Origin: Cyanoderma ruficeps
Taxonomy: Eukaryota; Chordata; Aves; Passeriformes; Timaliidae
Assembly (NCBI GenBank): GCA_008694505.1
Contig: VZDJ01007754.1
Location: forward strand, 47,829,509 to 47,893,508
DNA: 64,000 nucleotides
Direction: 5' to 3'
Of this stretch, positions 34,965-47,348 are shown one piece after another. Both the position numbers and the translations under genes were made by a program. The first letter of the stretch is position 1. Every line of letters starts with the position of its first letter. A model generated the notes under the pieces. It was not told the origin of the DNA, did not search any database, and was given only the letters and a program-made list of their open reading frames with translations.

Positions 34965-37900
34965 GCCAGAGGACATGGATGTGCCTGATTCATGCTGGGA
35001 ATGCTACTCCAAATGCCTTGGGTGGCTGCACACGTGGGGGCTTTTCTGTCAGGTCAATCCTGTTTAGGCAACTTCGTGCTGCTTGCAGCTTCTGGGATTG
35101 CAAAAAAATGTCAATGATATGGATCTTCCCATGGAAATGTCATTAACGTGGTCAAAGCCATCCGTGCTAATGTCATGTGGTGCTGGCAAGGTCACTCTGT
35201 GACTCAGCACGTTCTTTAATGGCCTGTGGAGATAAAGAAACAGAGTTTGACTGCTGAGGGAAGTTCTCAGGGTGCAGGTCTGTGTCTGCTTGGACATATT
35301 TATTGGGTTGGTTTTTATAATCTTGTGCTATGCTTCCTGAAGAAAATAAGTTCTAGAAGTGGAAAAAATGCTTTGTGTGACTTTCAGAAGGGTTTTGTGA
35401 GCATTTCAAAAAATGCTTTCAGTGATTTATGACTAAAGTCCCATATGTAGAATATGACTTTGCAGTGGTTTTTTTTTTTTCCTAAGACAGCTCTTTTTCC
35501 TTAACATTCACCATTTAAAAGACACAACAGAACACATTATAGACTCTAGCTGCTTAACAAATGATGCAATGCAACCCTAAAACAAATCTAAGCGTTAACA
35601 AAATAGATGCTTTAAACCATTTGTAGGGCTAATTGCATCTGTAAGTACAGGGAAAGCTCAGGAAAAGCAGAAAAATGTTTAACACAGCTTGCCTGAAACA
35701 TTAATCTGGCCAAAGGCTGTATTTTAAAAATAATTTATTCTGAGGTCTTCACAGAAAATGAGCACTGGTGCAAACAAAACATGTCCAGCCCACTGGTGAA
35801 CACTCTGACAGTGGAAAGAGAGCAACAATAATAATATTTAACTCATTCAGAGAGATTTACACATCCAAACTGTGCCCTTGTTGTGCACTTCCATAAAGGA
35901 TTGAATCCAATCTGGCAGGTTTTCATGTGAAATGAGGGGTAAGCAAGCTCAAAACCCAGAACTGGGATTCCCAGAACTGCCACAAACTTGCAAGATGAAG
36001 TTGGGCAAATCAATTTACTTCACTGTGCCTCAATTTCCCAGTGAAACAGAAATTGGCAAATGATAAAAATTATCTTAGGAATGTATTTGGGCATATTTGC
36101 ATAATCATCCTGATATTTGGACAGGCTTCCAAGTCATGATTCTCTGAGCAGTTCAGAGAAGGAAATAAAAAACCCTTAAAATAGATTTATTCTAAAGGAC
36201 GGGTGCTAGTTTTGTTTACAATGATATTTTCTTTGTGCTTACAGTCTAAGGAAAGTAATAGCACAGAACCACAGTAATCTTTATGAGATGATATGGAATT
36301 ACACATCCTTCCTAGTTTTACCTCACATAGATCTTTGAAATGAAGTTGGATTGAAATATCCCACAATCTCGAGTTGATGCTCAGCATAAATCACACTGTG
36401 AATTTACTCCCCGCTGAAAAGTTCTCTCTACTGAACCCTTTTCATTGTTATAAAGTTAGCTTGACAAAGATGTCAGCAAACAGAAAATGAATAGTGTGAA
36501 AACCACATCTATTCACACTGCTGTAACATGACTCTCGTTCAAAGTGTTTCTGTTTATTGAGAAGTTGCAAGAATTATCAAACTTTGTAACCTATAAAAAA
36601 TGAGGTCTGCTAAATCCCCACATGCTGATGGAACTCACTCTGCAAACAGATTCTCGGGAACTGCTTGCAGTTATTTCAATTTGAAATCAGTGTGGATTAT
36701 GTTTTTCATCTAGCAATGTAGGAAAGATGTGTGACTTGTGTAATATTTAAATGCTGCTTTTCTAATATTCCATTATGGAATAATTTCATTGGATCATGGA
36801 TGGCAGGAGTTTCGTTTATATTGAGGTATAGAAAAGCCTTTAGATACTTCTGCTCTTACTATTGTTATTTTTTTTCTGTTTAAAACGCTGCTTCATCAGT
36901 TGTTCTGGAGCAACACTGAGTACAAATGGTTTTGTACATTTTCATAATCAGGGAAACGTGTGCTGAGTCACGAAATATGGGAATAACCCACCAGGAGACA
37001 ATTCTATTTTAAAAGTGGCAGGTGTGTGAGCAGTAATGAGAGCTGAATAGTTAAATGCACAAAATGCACAACGTGGAGCTCTGTGCCTGTGTGAAGGGTA
37101 AAGAACAGACAGAAGTTAGGTCCCATCATATAACATGGCTGATTATGTTGAGAATCAAAATTATTGTGTATGAGAGAAAAGTAGAGGAAAAATTGTTATA
37201 GTAAGGGGAAATTTAAAAAAATATTTTAATTTCTATAGAGCTGTGGAAAAACAACCACTATTGTGTTGTTGAAAAAGATAGAAGTGTACATCATTAGCAG
37301 GGTTTTTTCTTAATTTTAAAAATTACTCACTGAACATTGAATTCTTTTCCCAGTAGACTAGCCAAGAGTCTCCAGGGGAAATTACTTATTTTATCTCTAA
37401 TTCCTAGTGGAGCTGCTTCCTCCCACAGTGAGTATTCTGAATAATTTTTTATCCAAACATAGGTTTACTTTTTCAAATTGAGCAAGGAAGATATTAATTA
37501 CTTCTCCTGCCATTACCATAACACCACATTAACCTGTTTCGCTTTCCCTTATTTTGCACTCTCAAAATAAAAACATTGCACTAGAATGTACCATGTGAGG
37601 CTTTGTCTCTGCTGCTGCACATCCTTTAGATAAAACTTCTGTCTGCTCACGTGTCTTGGGAAGCTTTGAATAGATCTTTTCATGGAAGGGAGTGGCTACT
37701 ATGATCAATTTCTCATAAAAACTGTTCCTTCAGGTTGAGATGCTCCATTGCCTTCACAGTTACCTGCAGAATAAATGTGGTTAAACACGTGGGACCAGAG
37801 AGCTGCAGCTGCTGGGATTGCTGTGGGATGATATTGGCTGTTTGCACCCAGTCAAAATAATTCTGCTGCTGCTGGAATTCTCTGTCTGCAGGGCTGTGAC

Positions 37901-40900
37901 TTATTCTGATCATGTTGTCCAGAACAGTTTATATTCTGGAAATACAATGACTTCAAAGCTCCAAAACTATTAAGGTGCACATTTGATGGTGGTGACATAA
38001 AGCAGCTGCTGTTCAGGCCACAGGAGATGGAGGTTTTCTCCTTAATTAATGAGCTTGTGTTTAAATTTACTGGGGAGATGGGTTGTGGTCCTTGATGATA
38101 CAAAGAGCAGAGAATTATTTTATTTGTGCTAAGCCACTGGTCAGCTCTAGGCTATTTATTTATGTGGGATGCACCAGTAAAAGCCTGAGGAAAAAGATTT
38201 TAATCCTCCAGACAGCTCCATATATCATGGGCAAAGTTGAATCCTCTTTAATCAGAGACCCTAAAACTAGCTGGTGATTTAAAATTATCTGCTTGCTTCC
38301 CAGCTGAAATGAGGAAAGCAGCTTCTACAGCAACGTATGCAAGCACTCAAATCATCTAAAACTGAGGCATTAAAGATTATGGCAGTTTTATTCAATATCC
38401 TGGAGGATGACAGTTAACAACAGCAGGTAGAGAGCTGTAGCTGCTCATGCCTAATAAATCCATCAAAAATTAAAAAGGGGAACAATTAAATAAAAACATG
38501 GTGTGATCAGTCAGGTCTATAGTATTTAATCATAAAACAGTAACCATTAACCAAGCCCAGTCTGTGCACACAAAAGCACAGCTCCTGCATCAAGTTATGC
38601 CTTATCTGAAAAAAACAAAAACAAAAACAAAACACAAAATCAAAACAAACAAACATGTTTATCCCGCCTTTGTAAAACTTGAAGATTGCATGTGTAACAT
38701 AAGTGGAATTGGTGTGGACATTTGGCATGAAATACATTTTTGCAGTCTCAGAAACACAGATAGAGCAACAAAATATGTTCTGATTTGGGTAATTTACAGT
38801 CTCTCTTTCAAAATGGCCAAACTCATTCAGAAAATTATAGCACTGCACATAGAAGAGCGTAATGTCTTTCCTTACACTGAGATTACAGAAGCACAAATAA
38901 CCACATGTACTGTTGAATTCAGAGCAGCTAAAACCAGGAAAGCAGCTGCCACCAGCAGTCAGGACCTGCCTGATTTTGGAACACCGGGCTCAGGCCTCAT
39001 CCTGTCTCAATGAGAAACCAACAGGGAACCACAACTCTTGTTCCTAGTCAAAAGTGCAGTTGACTCAGCAGATGATCTCTCTCAGCTCAATTTACAAAGC
39101 CAAAACTGCAACTTTATTTTGTTCAGTCCCCACTTCCTTTCCTTTCCTTTCCTTTNCCTTTTCTTTCTTTCTGTCTCCTTTTCTCTCCCAGTTGCATTCA
39201 CCTTGCGGTTCTATAGGTAAGAAATGTGCAGCTTTGTTGTCTCAGGTAACAATAATTCATGCAAAACATCAAGGGAATTTTGGAGAACTACAGCTATGGC
39301 AAAATCCTGATTTATAAAACAGAGAGACGTTTTGGAGTGGAGCAAACACCACGGCATCAAAATTTCTCTAGATCCATTTTCTCTGGAAAGATGCAGAAGG
39401 ACCTTGCTGGACTGTGATATTCCTGAGAGATAGAGATGCCAAAATAACAGCAATTTTTTTTTTTAACTCTTTTCCTTTTTAATCTTTGAAGAATCAAGTG
39501 GAAAATATTCCACGACTTTGCTTTGCTTGGCATTTTAGAGCCATGGTGATGGTGGCTGGGCTGGACCTCCCACACTTTGGGCAGTTCTGAATTCCACTGT
39601 CAAGAAACAGATTTATTTACAATAATCCCTGATTCAGACTGAGCTGACACGAAAACAGGTATTTCTATCCCTAACTGAGGAAGAGGTGGTGAGGGAGGGT
39701 AAAGAGTGATGATATAAGAAAAAAATGGCTTAGTTTTGAGCTAAGTTCTGCACAAATTTTGCCAAGCTGTGAATCCATCTCTGTTACAGCTGGAGCCACA
39801 TCAGGTCATAGGACTGGAAATATTAATGAATGTCCTTAGCTCTCTGCAGAGAGATAATCTCAGTTATTTTTTATTGAAGTCTGAACAGGTTTTGTGTCTA
39901 AATAAAAAAGAAAACATCTCACATAAGGCTGCTGGCTTGTTTTATAAATTCTCAGATTTAGTTCTGGGGGGAAAATAAGCCCATAGCAACAGAAGGGAAA
40001 GGGGAAACCAACTGCTTTGGAACTGCAGAAAACTTCAGACCTGGAAGCTTGGCTTTATGATAAGACACATTTCTGTGAGCTTTGAGGAGCCTGGAGTTAC
40101 AGACCAAATCTCACAGCAGCCTCCCTCACCTTGGACAGCGCTTCCTGTGGATTTTATGGCTTTTTCTTTCCTTGTGTCAGGAAAAAATGGGAATATCAAA
40201 CACCTTAACTCCTCATGAGTAACGCTGTACTGTGGTGGCACTTCAAGAGCTTCGCCACTGATTTTTTTTTCTCCCAGGAAATGAGTCATGATGTCCTCTC
40301 AAGGTATCTCTGAATACTTTGAGTGAGTGATACTTGGAAAAGTGAAATCCTTGCCTTCCCCTCCACATCTTCTTTCCTCATCTAATCTGGGCTGAGTATC
40401 AGAAGGACTGTGTCAAAAGTCACAGGGCTGTGACTGCAGGGCACAGTTTAAGCAGGTTCTAGCACTTTGCCATGCCCTGAGCAGCAGACTGGTTTGTTTG
40501 AGGATGATGTTGTAGCACTGCCACAAAACTGAGTTACAGGTTTCTGTCCCCTTTGGCTCTGTGGGGAGTTCTCTCCCCTTCCCTGCACAGGTCACACTGA
40601 AAACTTGCTTAGCAGAAGCGTTTTTATCCAGTGGAGGTGACAAGTACCACTGGCAAGAGTTTATTTGTTCTGTGTTACTATTTGGCACACGATTAGAACA
40701 GCCATCTGTTCTCTTAATTTCCATCAACCCAATTTAGGCTGCAATAACACAACGCCGTTAGATGTGCTTCCAACAAAGGGAAAAAAAATCAAATATGATT
40801 TTTTAAATCATCTTGAGGGTAACATTACCCCTATTTAAAGAGTACCAGCATGCTGGGGGAAAAGGGCATGATTAAAGAATAATTAACAGTGTGATTTTAA

Positions 40901-42351
40901 AATATTCTCATTTTCCTGCAAGAATATGATGCGCTAATTCGACAGGAAAGTGCTCACATTTTCCTATGAATTATACATGAGAACAATCTCACATAGGAAA
41001 CCTAAACAGAATTTTATTTTAATCTCTAATATTATGCAGTCTAATGGAAAAACATTAAAACCTTACATAAGAGCAATTTCATAACTGTTAATGTGACCTC
41101 TTCTCACTTGGAGAAACGAACACACGATTTGCTAACGCCACTCAAATTTAAAGAAGTCAGTAGATTATTTAGGGCACTGGTCAGCAGACAGTAAAATGAG
41201 GGGTGTGTTTCAAAAATGTAAGTTTTGGGGTCCTTGGTCAAGCCTAGACATGGCCCAGTTTCCTCCACCTCTTCCTTGTTTGTTTTCTTCAGGACAGTGA
41301 GACCCATTTCTTTGGGGTCCATCTCCGTACCTTGTTTGCTAAGAGATGAAGACATGAATTTAGAGTTTCAACTAGAGAAAGAAATTCTGTTAAGGAAAGC
41401 TGCTGGCAAAATATGCCAAGAATTAAAATGTTGGTGTGATGGCAAAAGATGACACGGCTCGGTGAGTTGTGTTGGAGGTTTCATTTGAACACTGAGGTTT
41501 TTATGCCAATAATTCCAATTTTAGGACAGTCAGGTGATAAGTCCCATCTACAGAAGGAGGGAAATCCCTAAATCCGTGACTCTGAAAATGAGATCACAAT
41601 TTGCCATGATGGGTTCAATTACTGGGTGGATATATGGGGAAAAAAAAAAAAATTGTACAGGGAAAATGGTGGTGACATTTTGGTGGTGGCATTCACTACA
41701 ACCAGAACCAGAAATTTCAGAACTGAATTTATGTGCATGAGATCCAAGCTTGAAAAAGAACTTCAAAAAGTTGTTAAGGTGTTGGGCAAAGAGCTACAGG
41801 AATATTTCAAGATATGAATAATTCACAGTAAATGATTTAGGAAGTTCAATCTGTATAACTAATTAAGGAGAAAGATGGTATAAGAGGTAATTTCCTCATG
41901 TTCAGAAGATTTTTGACTGCAGAGGAAATCTTTAATGAAGGCACAGTAAGATCCAGTAACTGGGGCAAAGGCAGCTGGACCCAAACAATACACTAATTTT
42001 CAAAAGCAAGAATAATTGGAATAATTTACCCAGGGCTATCACATGTTCTCCACTTACAAGAGATCTTTAATCATGACTAATGTCCTTTTAAAAAACCTTT
42101 AGTGTAACTTCCAGATATGGACTTGGGCAGGGGTTAATGGCAAAAGGATGGAAGGTGAAAATAAATTACTCTAATGGTCTTTCTAGTCCTTGGATCTATA
42201 TCTTTCCTTTCCAGTGTCACTGTGAGGCAAAGTTATGTATTATGTTGGATGTTGGGGAAAGAGTTATGGGTTCCATTCCCTGGTTTTCCACTCACTTGTT
42301 TGAATTGTATGAATCCACCTCCGAGAGCTTCTCTGTAAAGAATTTAAATTT
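34965..42351. other. Long intronic stretch without dispersed repeats
   Basis: AT-rich sequence in which I recognise no CR1, LTR or gene. It contains an A/C-rich run at about 38607-38653 and a CCTTT-type pyrimidine repeat at 39133-39190 (N at 39156). At 7.4 kb it is the longest repeat-poor block in the window. Confidence 0.55.
39133..39190. repeat. Pyrimidine (CCTTT)n-like microsatellite with one N
   Basis: Repeated CCTTT words followed by CTTTCTTTCTGTCTCC. The ambiguous base is at 39156. Confidence 0.93.
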
Positions 42352-42482
42352 TCATACAATCATAGAAGGTTTTGGCTTGGAAAGGGACCTTAAAGGACAT
42401 TTAATTCAAACCCCCTGCCATGGACAGGGACACCTTCCACTAGGCCAGCTTGCTCAGAGCCCCATCCAGCCTGGCCTTGGGT
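42352..42482 (-). mobile_element. CR1 LINE 3'-end fragment, antisense
   Basis: CAATCATAGAAGGTTTTGGC, GGACCTTAAAGGACATTTAA, CCCTGCCATGGACAGGGACA and CCATCCAGCCTGGCCTTGGG are antisense CR1. Positions 42483-44097 show nothing named. Confidence 0.92.
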
Positions 42483-44097
42483 TAGAATTCTACTTTAATG
42501 TTTAAATACTGTGCTAAAAGGTAATGTATTACTATGCTTGCCCACACTACCAAGGCAAGAGATAGTGAGGGCTCCTGGAAGCCTTTGAAGTCTTTGAATC
42601 AGACACATATTCCAGATATTGAACCAAGTTTTCAAAGGCATCAAGCATTGAAAGGCAAAAGAGATTTCAACGTCTCTGAAAATCAGATGCTGAAATTATT
42701 ATAATCAAGTATTCAAGGCATTAATACAAACACTGCTGAGGAGGAATATTAAATGGGAATTATGAGCTCTATTTTGACAGTGGATTTTTTTTAATTGTTG
42801 TGAAGGAGGCTTCTCTGTCTTCCTCTCTTGAAGCCTGCTAACAGCCAAACAAACAAAAAGCTTCAGTAGTTCTGAAAGGATTTTTTCCCCTTCAGAAAAA
42901 TCTTTATTTGGCATATTAAGCAGGTGAGTCAAACAAATTAGACTTCGTTAGAGCAAAGCAGGGGAGATTAAATTAAATGTGCCTGAAGAAGAAAGCCTTC
43001 CCCTGGATCAACAGGGCAGTGGGAGCTTGTCTGTCCCATCCTGGTGCTTTTCTAAACACTTTTTGAAGTACAGAAGGCAGAACACTCAACACTTCAGCTT
43101 TGTCACAGCTGACAGCCTGTCGGGTTTAATGAAAATGCTCTCAGTTTAGAAGATGACAGAAATTACATGCATTTCCCCTTTTATTTCTCTGTCATCTTTT
43201 TCTGTCTCGCATCTCTGCAGGAGAAGGAGGGGTTGGTTATTAAAAGCATTACATAAGTATGCAAAATATGTTAAGAAGAAAAGAGGAGAAAAAGGAAAAT
43301 CTTTCGCCCTGCAATTACACACAATGTCTGTTGGTGGGAAATGTGGGATAACATCTGATGTGTGGCAATAACTATTTACTTTCAGCTATCTTTGAAGAGG
43401 GTGAGGGAAAAATCTCCAGATAATGCTTTAAGTGAAGGTTTTATTGTACGATTGCCTGAGTAATTTCCAACAGGAAGATGATCTAAGCAGTGTTAGATAG
43501 CTTGAGTGTGTTCATAACTTCTCCAGAAAATACAGCAAGATAACACTGAGCAATTTCATGGCTCTGCAAAGCTTTCACATTCCTCTTTTATTAAGTGGCA
43601 GGCTTTTAATAAGTGTGTCTTCTCTCACGGAGCCAAAAGAGTAACTGCAGCTGAGGAAACTCACTGCCAGGGCTGAGCAGGGAAGGCTTCACCTGTGAGT
43701 ATCAGTCAGTACTACAAGATTTGGAAATAGCCAAAATAATCCATTAAATTCATCACCCAGCCACTCCGCATCCTCATCCACAGCCAAAATTCACACCCCA
43801 CTTGTGTGGTGTGTCACACCCCCAGATTCCAGAACTGCTCTCCAGAGTTTAAAAGGGAAGCTCTGAATGTGATCTCCTCACTTAATTTCTGTGGCAGTTT
43901 TGCTCATTCTTATCCTGAGAAGAGAAACAAATTTGATTACTAACAGTGCCCTGTGTAGATCATCTCTCAGAACTGTGCAGAGCATCTGAAAATAGTGAGA
44001 GCTGTGGAAGAGCACATAGGAAGGAATTTATTTTTAAACTTCGGCCACATTTGTGTGATCCTAAACTGGTGCACACTGGCAGCGTCCAAAGGTGTGA

Positions 44098-44160
44098 AAT
44101 GGAATCATGGAGAAATGGAATTATGAAGAAAAATGGAATTATGAAGAGAAATGGAATTAT
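44098..44160. repeat. 18-bp tandem repeat, about 3.5 units
   Basis: Units of the type AAATGGAATTATGAAGAG repeat head to tail with few changes. The flanking 44161-45454 shows no named element. Confidence 0.93.
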
Positions 44161-45454
44161 ATGTATTTAGCAGAGGTGAAAATGGACCCCAGAAACAGAA
44201 AGCCAAAGGAAGGCTTCCCCTGCATGAGGGTCACATTTCTGCCTCTCAGCTGTTCAGGCTCCACTCACTTGACACAAATGCACAGCATGTGCAGATTTAC
44301 TGCAGGGACCAAAACAGTCCCAACCATCCCGTTAACACCTTTTTATCTATTCCTGGGCCTGGGATGTGGTTGCAGCCTCTCCACTGACATCCACCCCGGC
44401 AGGGTTTGGTTCCAGAGTCACATCCCAGCTGGAAAAAGCTGATTTAAGCCCTGCCTGAGCTGCAGAGGAAGTGTGAGCAGGGAGCAGGCAGGGTTGAGGG
44501 GCATTGCTGTGGGCAGGCACAGGGCTGAACTCTCTGAATGCAGAGCTGGTTGATGCTCAGGCAGCTGGAAACAAAAGCAAGGCAGGGTTGTGTTTGCTGC
44601 ATCCCCCAGGCCAAGCCTTTAAATGCGATTCCCGTCTCCTGGAGCTGTCATTTTGTGCTGCCCACCGAGCATAAGGGAGACAACTGTGCCTCAATTACCT
44701 GTAGATCTTATAACAAATTCCCTGAAAAAGGTAGATTTGTTTTATGAGCATTTCAGGAATGCAGAAAGTGTTTGTGAACTGAAGTCTAACATCCCGTGGC
44801 TTTCACACCGAAATTCTAAATATCCTTCTAACCTAAATTTGGGAGTAAAGGCAGACCTTATAAAGGGTACAGATGTTGAGTAGCACTATTTGATAAGCAG
44901 TTAGGGTTCTGAGTAATGTATACACTCAGACAGTGTTCTGAGTAATTGGGAATGGGGAAGGAAAAGGAAGGAACACTCAGCGCAGGCAGCACATTATATC
45001 AAGGAGTTACAGTATATCTTGTTGGTTTAATTTATTGCTACTATGTGTCTATATCATTGCATCCAAACATTACAACTAACATATTAAAATATAAGATGTA
45101 AGATAGCTTTGCTTTCTTCATGCAAGCTTTTCAATGCCATGTTTCAGACATCTGGCTGTGAAACTGAAATATTACCCATTGAGGTGATTTTACTACTGCA
45201 CTCCACAACATCTTTGTGTCTAAGTCTTCTCTATGCAAGCAGTTTAATTTTCAGAGGTATATGAAGTCAGTCTGGCTTCTGTATAAGCAAGAACCTCTCT
45301 AGCCTGTAAATCTGTAAATTTAAAACTGGAGTTCAGCACTGCTCGTGGCTGAGGGGAGAGAACTTCCCATCCAGTTCTCCCTCCTCCTTTTCACCTTCCC
45401 TTGCTCAGCAAAGGAGATCAACACCTTCTAGGCCTCAATCGTGGTGATTTATTT

Positions 45455-45815
45455 TCACAGAATCCCAGGATCCCTGAGGCTGGAAAAGCCCTCCCAGCCC
45501 ATGGGGGTCCCAGCTGTGCCCCATCCCCACCTTGTCCCCAGCCCAGAGCTCTGAGTGCCACCTCCAGGTGACACCTCCAGGGATGGGCACTCCAAACCTC
45601 CCTGGGCAGTTCCAAGGCCTGAGCACCCTTTCCATGGGGAAATTCCTGCTGCTGTCCAAGCTGAGCCTCCCCTGGCCCAGCCTGAGGCCATTCCCTCTCC
45701 TCCTGTCTCTGTTCCCTGGGAGCAGAGCCTGACCCCCCCGGCTGTCCCCTCCTGGCAGGGAGATTTAGAGAGAAAACACCCCTGAGCCTCCTTTTCTCTA
45801 TGCTAAACAACCCCA
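45455..45815 (-). mobile_element. CR1 LINE fragment, antisense
   Basis: About 360 bp, closely similar to the sense copy at 18745-19160: CCCACCTTGTCCCCAGCCCA, CTCCAGGGATGGGCACTCC, CCATGGGGAAATTCCTGCTG, CTGTTCCCTGGGAGCAGAG and CCCTCCTGGCAGGGAG. The lack of the usual wording after CCACCTCCAG indicates a small internal deletion. Confidence 0.92.
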
Positions 45816-46927
45816 TCACTTATTTAACCCTGGTGTGGTTATTTAATAATTCTGGATGATTCCAAGGATGGAAGAGGTGGGCTGGTGTTATTTTATTCAG
45901 TGTCCTCTGCTCTGAGGGTCAGACCGGTCCTGTATCATTAAATGCTTGTTAATTTTTCTCCCAGTTTCTTTTATATTATTGTTTTAAGGATATCACCCTC
46001 TGTAATGAAACCATTTCCTTTCCATCCTCTCTCTGTTGGATTGCTTTCCCACTGATGAATCTGTGAGCAAGCATCCTGACTACACCTAATTATTAAAAAG
46101 TCATTGCTCAAGCAGAGCCCTGAAGAAAAGGAATTCTTTCTTGCTGCATTTTACTGGATATTAGTTCATTATGGGTTTCACCCTTGTGTATTTCTCCCCT
46201 AATTCTGGAGCCTGCTACTTTTTATAATACCTAGGTACAAAGAAAGAGATATCCACATTTACCTCAGTGTAAAAGTCTTGGAAAAGCACACACAGCTTAG
46301 ACTACGCTATTTTTAAAGTGGAAATACTAACCAGGTGAGGCTTAAGTTTACAATGCATTCTAAACACATAATTTTAATTTATTGCATTATGAAAAGTGCA
46401 TTAGAGCAAACATTTATCACGCTGATTTTAGGGGGGCTTGTGTCCTTGCTTTTAAAGTGGGCATGAAACAGAACAGAGACAGTTCTGTGAGTGCCAAATG
46501 ATGAAAACTGCACGTGACCATATAAACCATGGTATTCTCCACATATTCTAGAGCCAATCATTTAAAAAAAAAAAGTCATCTTTGAAGAAAATTTACCCTG
46601 TAATACTTTTATTTTGAGAGAACAATGGTAGAAACTCTGACCTTGAGCCATGTCAGGCTTGTTTGGTTTTAGAGATTGTGGCTTTTCTGGGCAGGGTGGG
46701 GTGGGACTGCTCCTCCCACTGGAACTGTTTAACTCACAGGCATCGCAGGTGTGAGCGGCTTCCCTGCCTCTCTCACCCCTGCAGCCCTGCTGCTGAATTG
46801 CGTCAGATCATCCTGCAACGCTGAACTGAACTGGGTCAATGCAATGGTTCTTTACCCCATATTTTACTTCAGATGCCCCTTGTGTGTTTGTTAATCGTCA
46901 TATAGACAATGGCACGTTTCTTTCTCT

Positions 46928-46994
46928 CATTCCTCACAATTCCCTTAAATTTCTTTCCTTCATTCCTCACATTTTCCTTAAATATCCCTCCCTT
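46928..46994. repeat. Pyrimidine-rich 33-bp tandem duplication
   Basis: Two adjacent diverged copies of CATTCCTCACAATTCCC-type sequence (46928-46960 and 46961-46994), about 200 bp upstream of the Ig2b exon acceptor. The rest of 45816-47201 has no named element. Confidence 0.85.
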
Positions 46995-47201
46995 TCTGCA
47001 CACGACGTGCAAATTAAATATCCACGAATTGATACCTTTTATGCATTCACAGCGAGCACTTGGTAAGCTTGGAATCGGCAGCTTCAAACCTGGCAAAAAA
47101 AAGAAAAAACCCAAATCTTCAGCCCCTGTCTCCTCCATCCTTCAGTGTGAGAGCAACAACCTGCAGCTATTTCAAACCCTGCGAACTCTTGTGTCTTTCA
47201 G

Positions 47202-47348
47202 GACCTAGATTTCTCATCACATCCACGGGAGCCTTGTATATTTTAGACGTACAGAATGAAGATGGGCTGTACAACTACCGATGTATCACAAGGCACAGAT
47301 ACACTGGAGAAACGCGGCAAAGCAACAGCGCAAGACTTTTTGTATCAG
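47202..47348 (+). CDS. DSCAM: DSCAM internal exon: second half of Ig domain 2
   Basis: DSCAM is a single-pass immunoglobulin-superfamily receptor of neurons that mediates homophilic adhesion, self-avoidance and axon guidance. This 147-nt exon starts after a pyrimidine-rich acceptor ending TTTCAG and encodes the C-terminal half of Ig2. The frame reads (G)[17 protein letters not shown] and continues through the F-strand motif YNYRCITRH, whose Cys is the second Ig cysteine, to SARLFVS. The exon begins after the first base of a Gly codon and ends with the first base of the Asp codon completed by the next exon, so both introns are phase 1. The first Ig2 cysteine and the Trp must be in an upstream exon outside the window. 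The donor GTGCTG is weak at +4 to +6. About 46% of third positions are G/C, far lower than in the later exons. DSCAML1 differs at several of these residues, so DSCAM is preferred. By homology this is probably exon 4, which I cannot verify here. Confidence 0.95.

Larger units (their letters stand above)
1..47201 (+). other. DSCAM: Inferred long DSCAM intron (3' part)
   Basis: No DSCAM-like coding segment is visible in any frame of this stretch. Because the first supported exon begins in the middle of Ig2 in phase 1, the sequence upstream must be intron. Vertebrate DSCAM is known for very large 5' introns, so at least 47 kb is plausible. The sequence is AT-rich and holds CR1 fragments, solo LTRs, microsatellites and candidate regulatory patches, listed separately. 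A missed micro-exon cannot be excluded by eye. Confidence 0.85.

Noticed and set aside
34965..42351. tRNA, rRNA or snRNA genes in the long repeat-poor block
   Set aside because: I saw no tRNA B-box-like GGTTCGANTCC motif or other RNA-gene signature. A covariance-model scan would be needed to exclude them fully.
45418..45819. 133-codon minus-strand open frame plus companions
   Set aside because: Entirely inside the antisense CR1 copy at 45455-45815.
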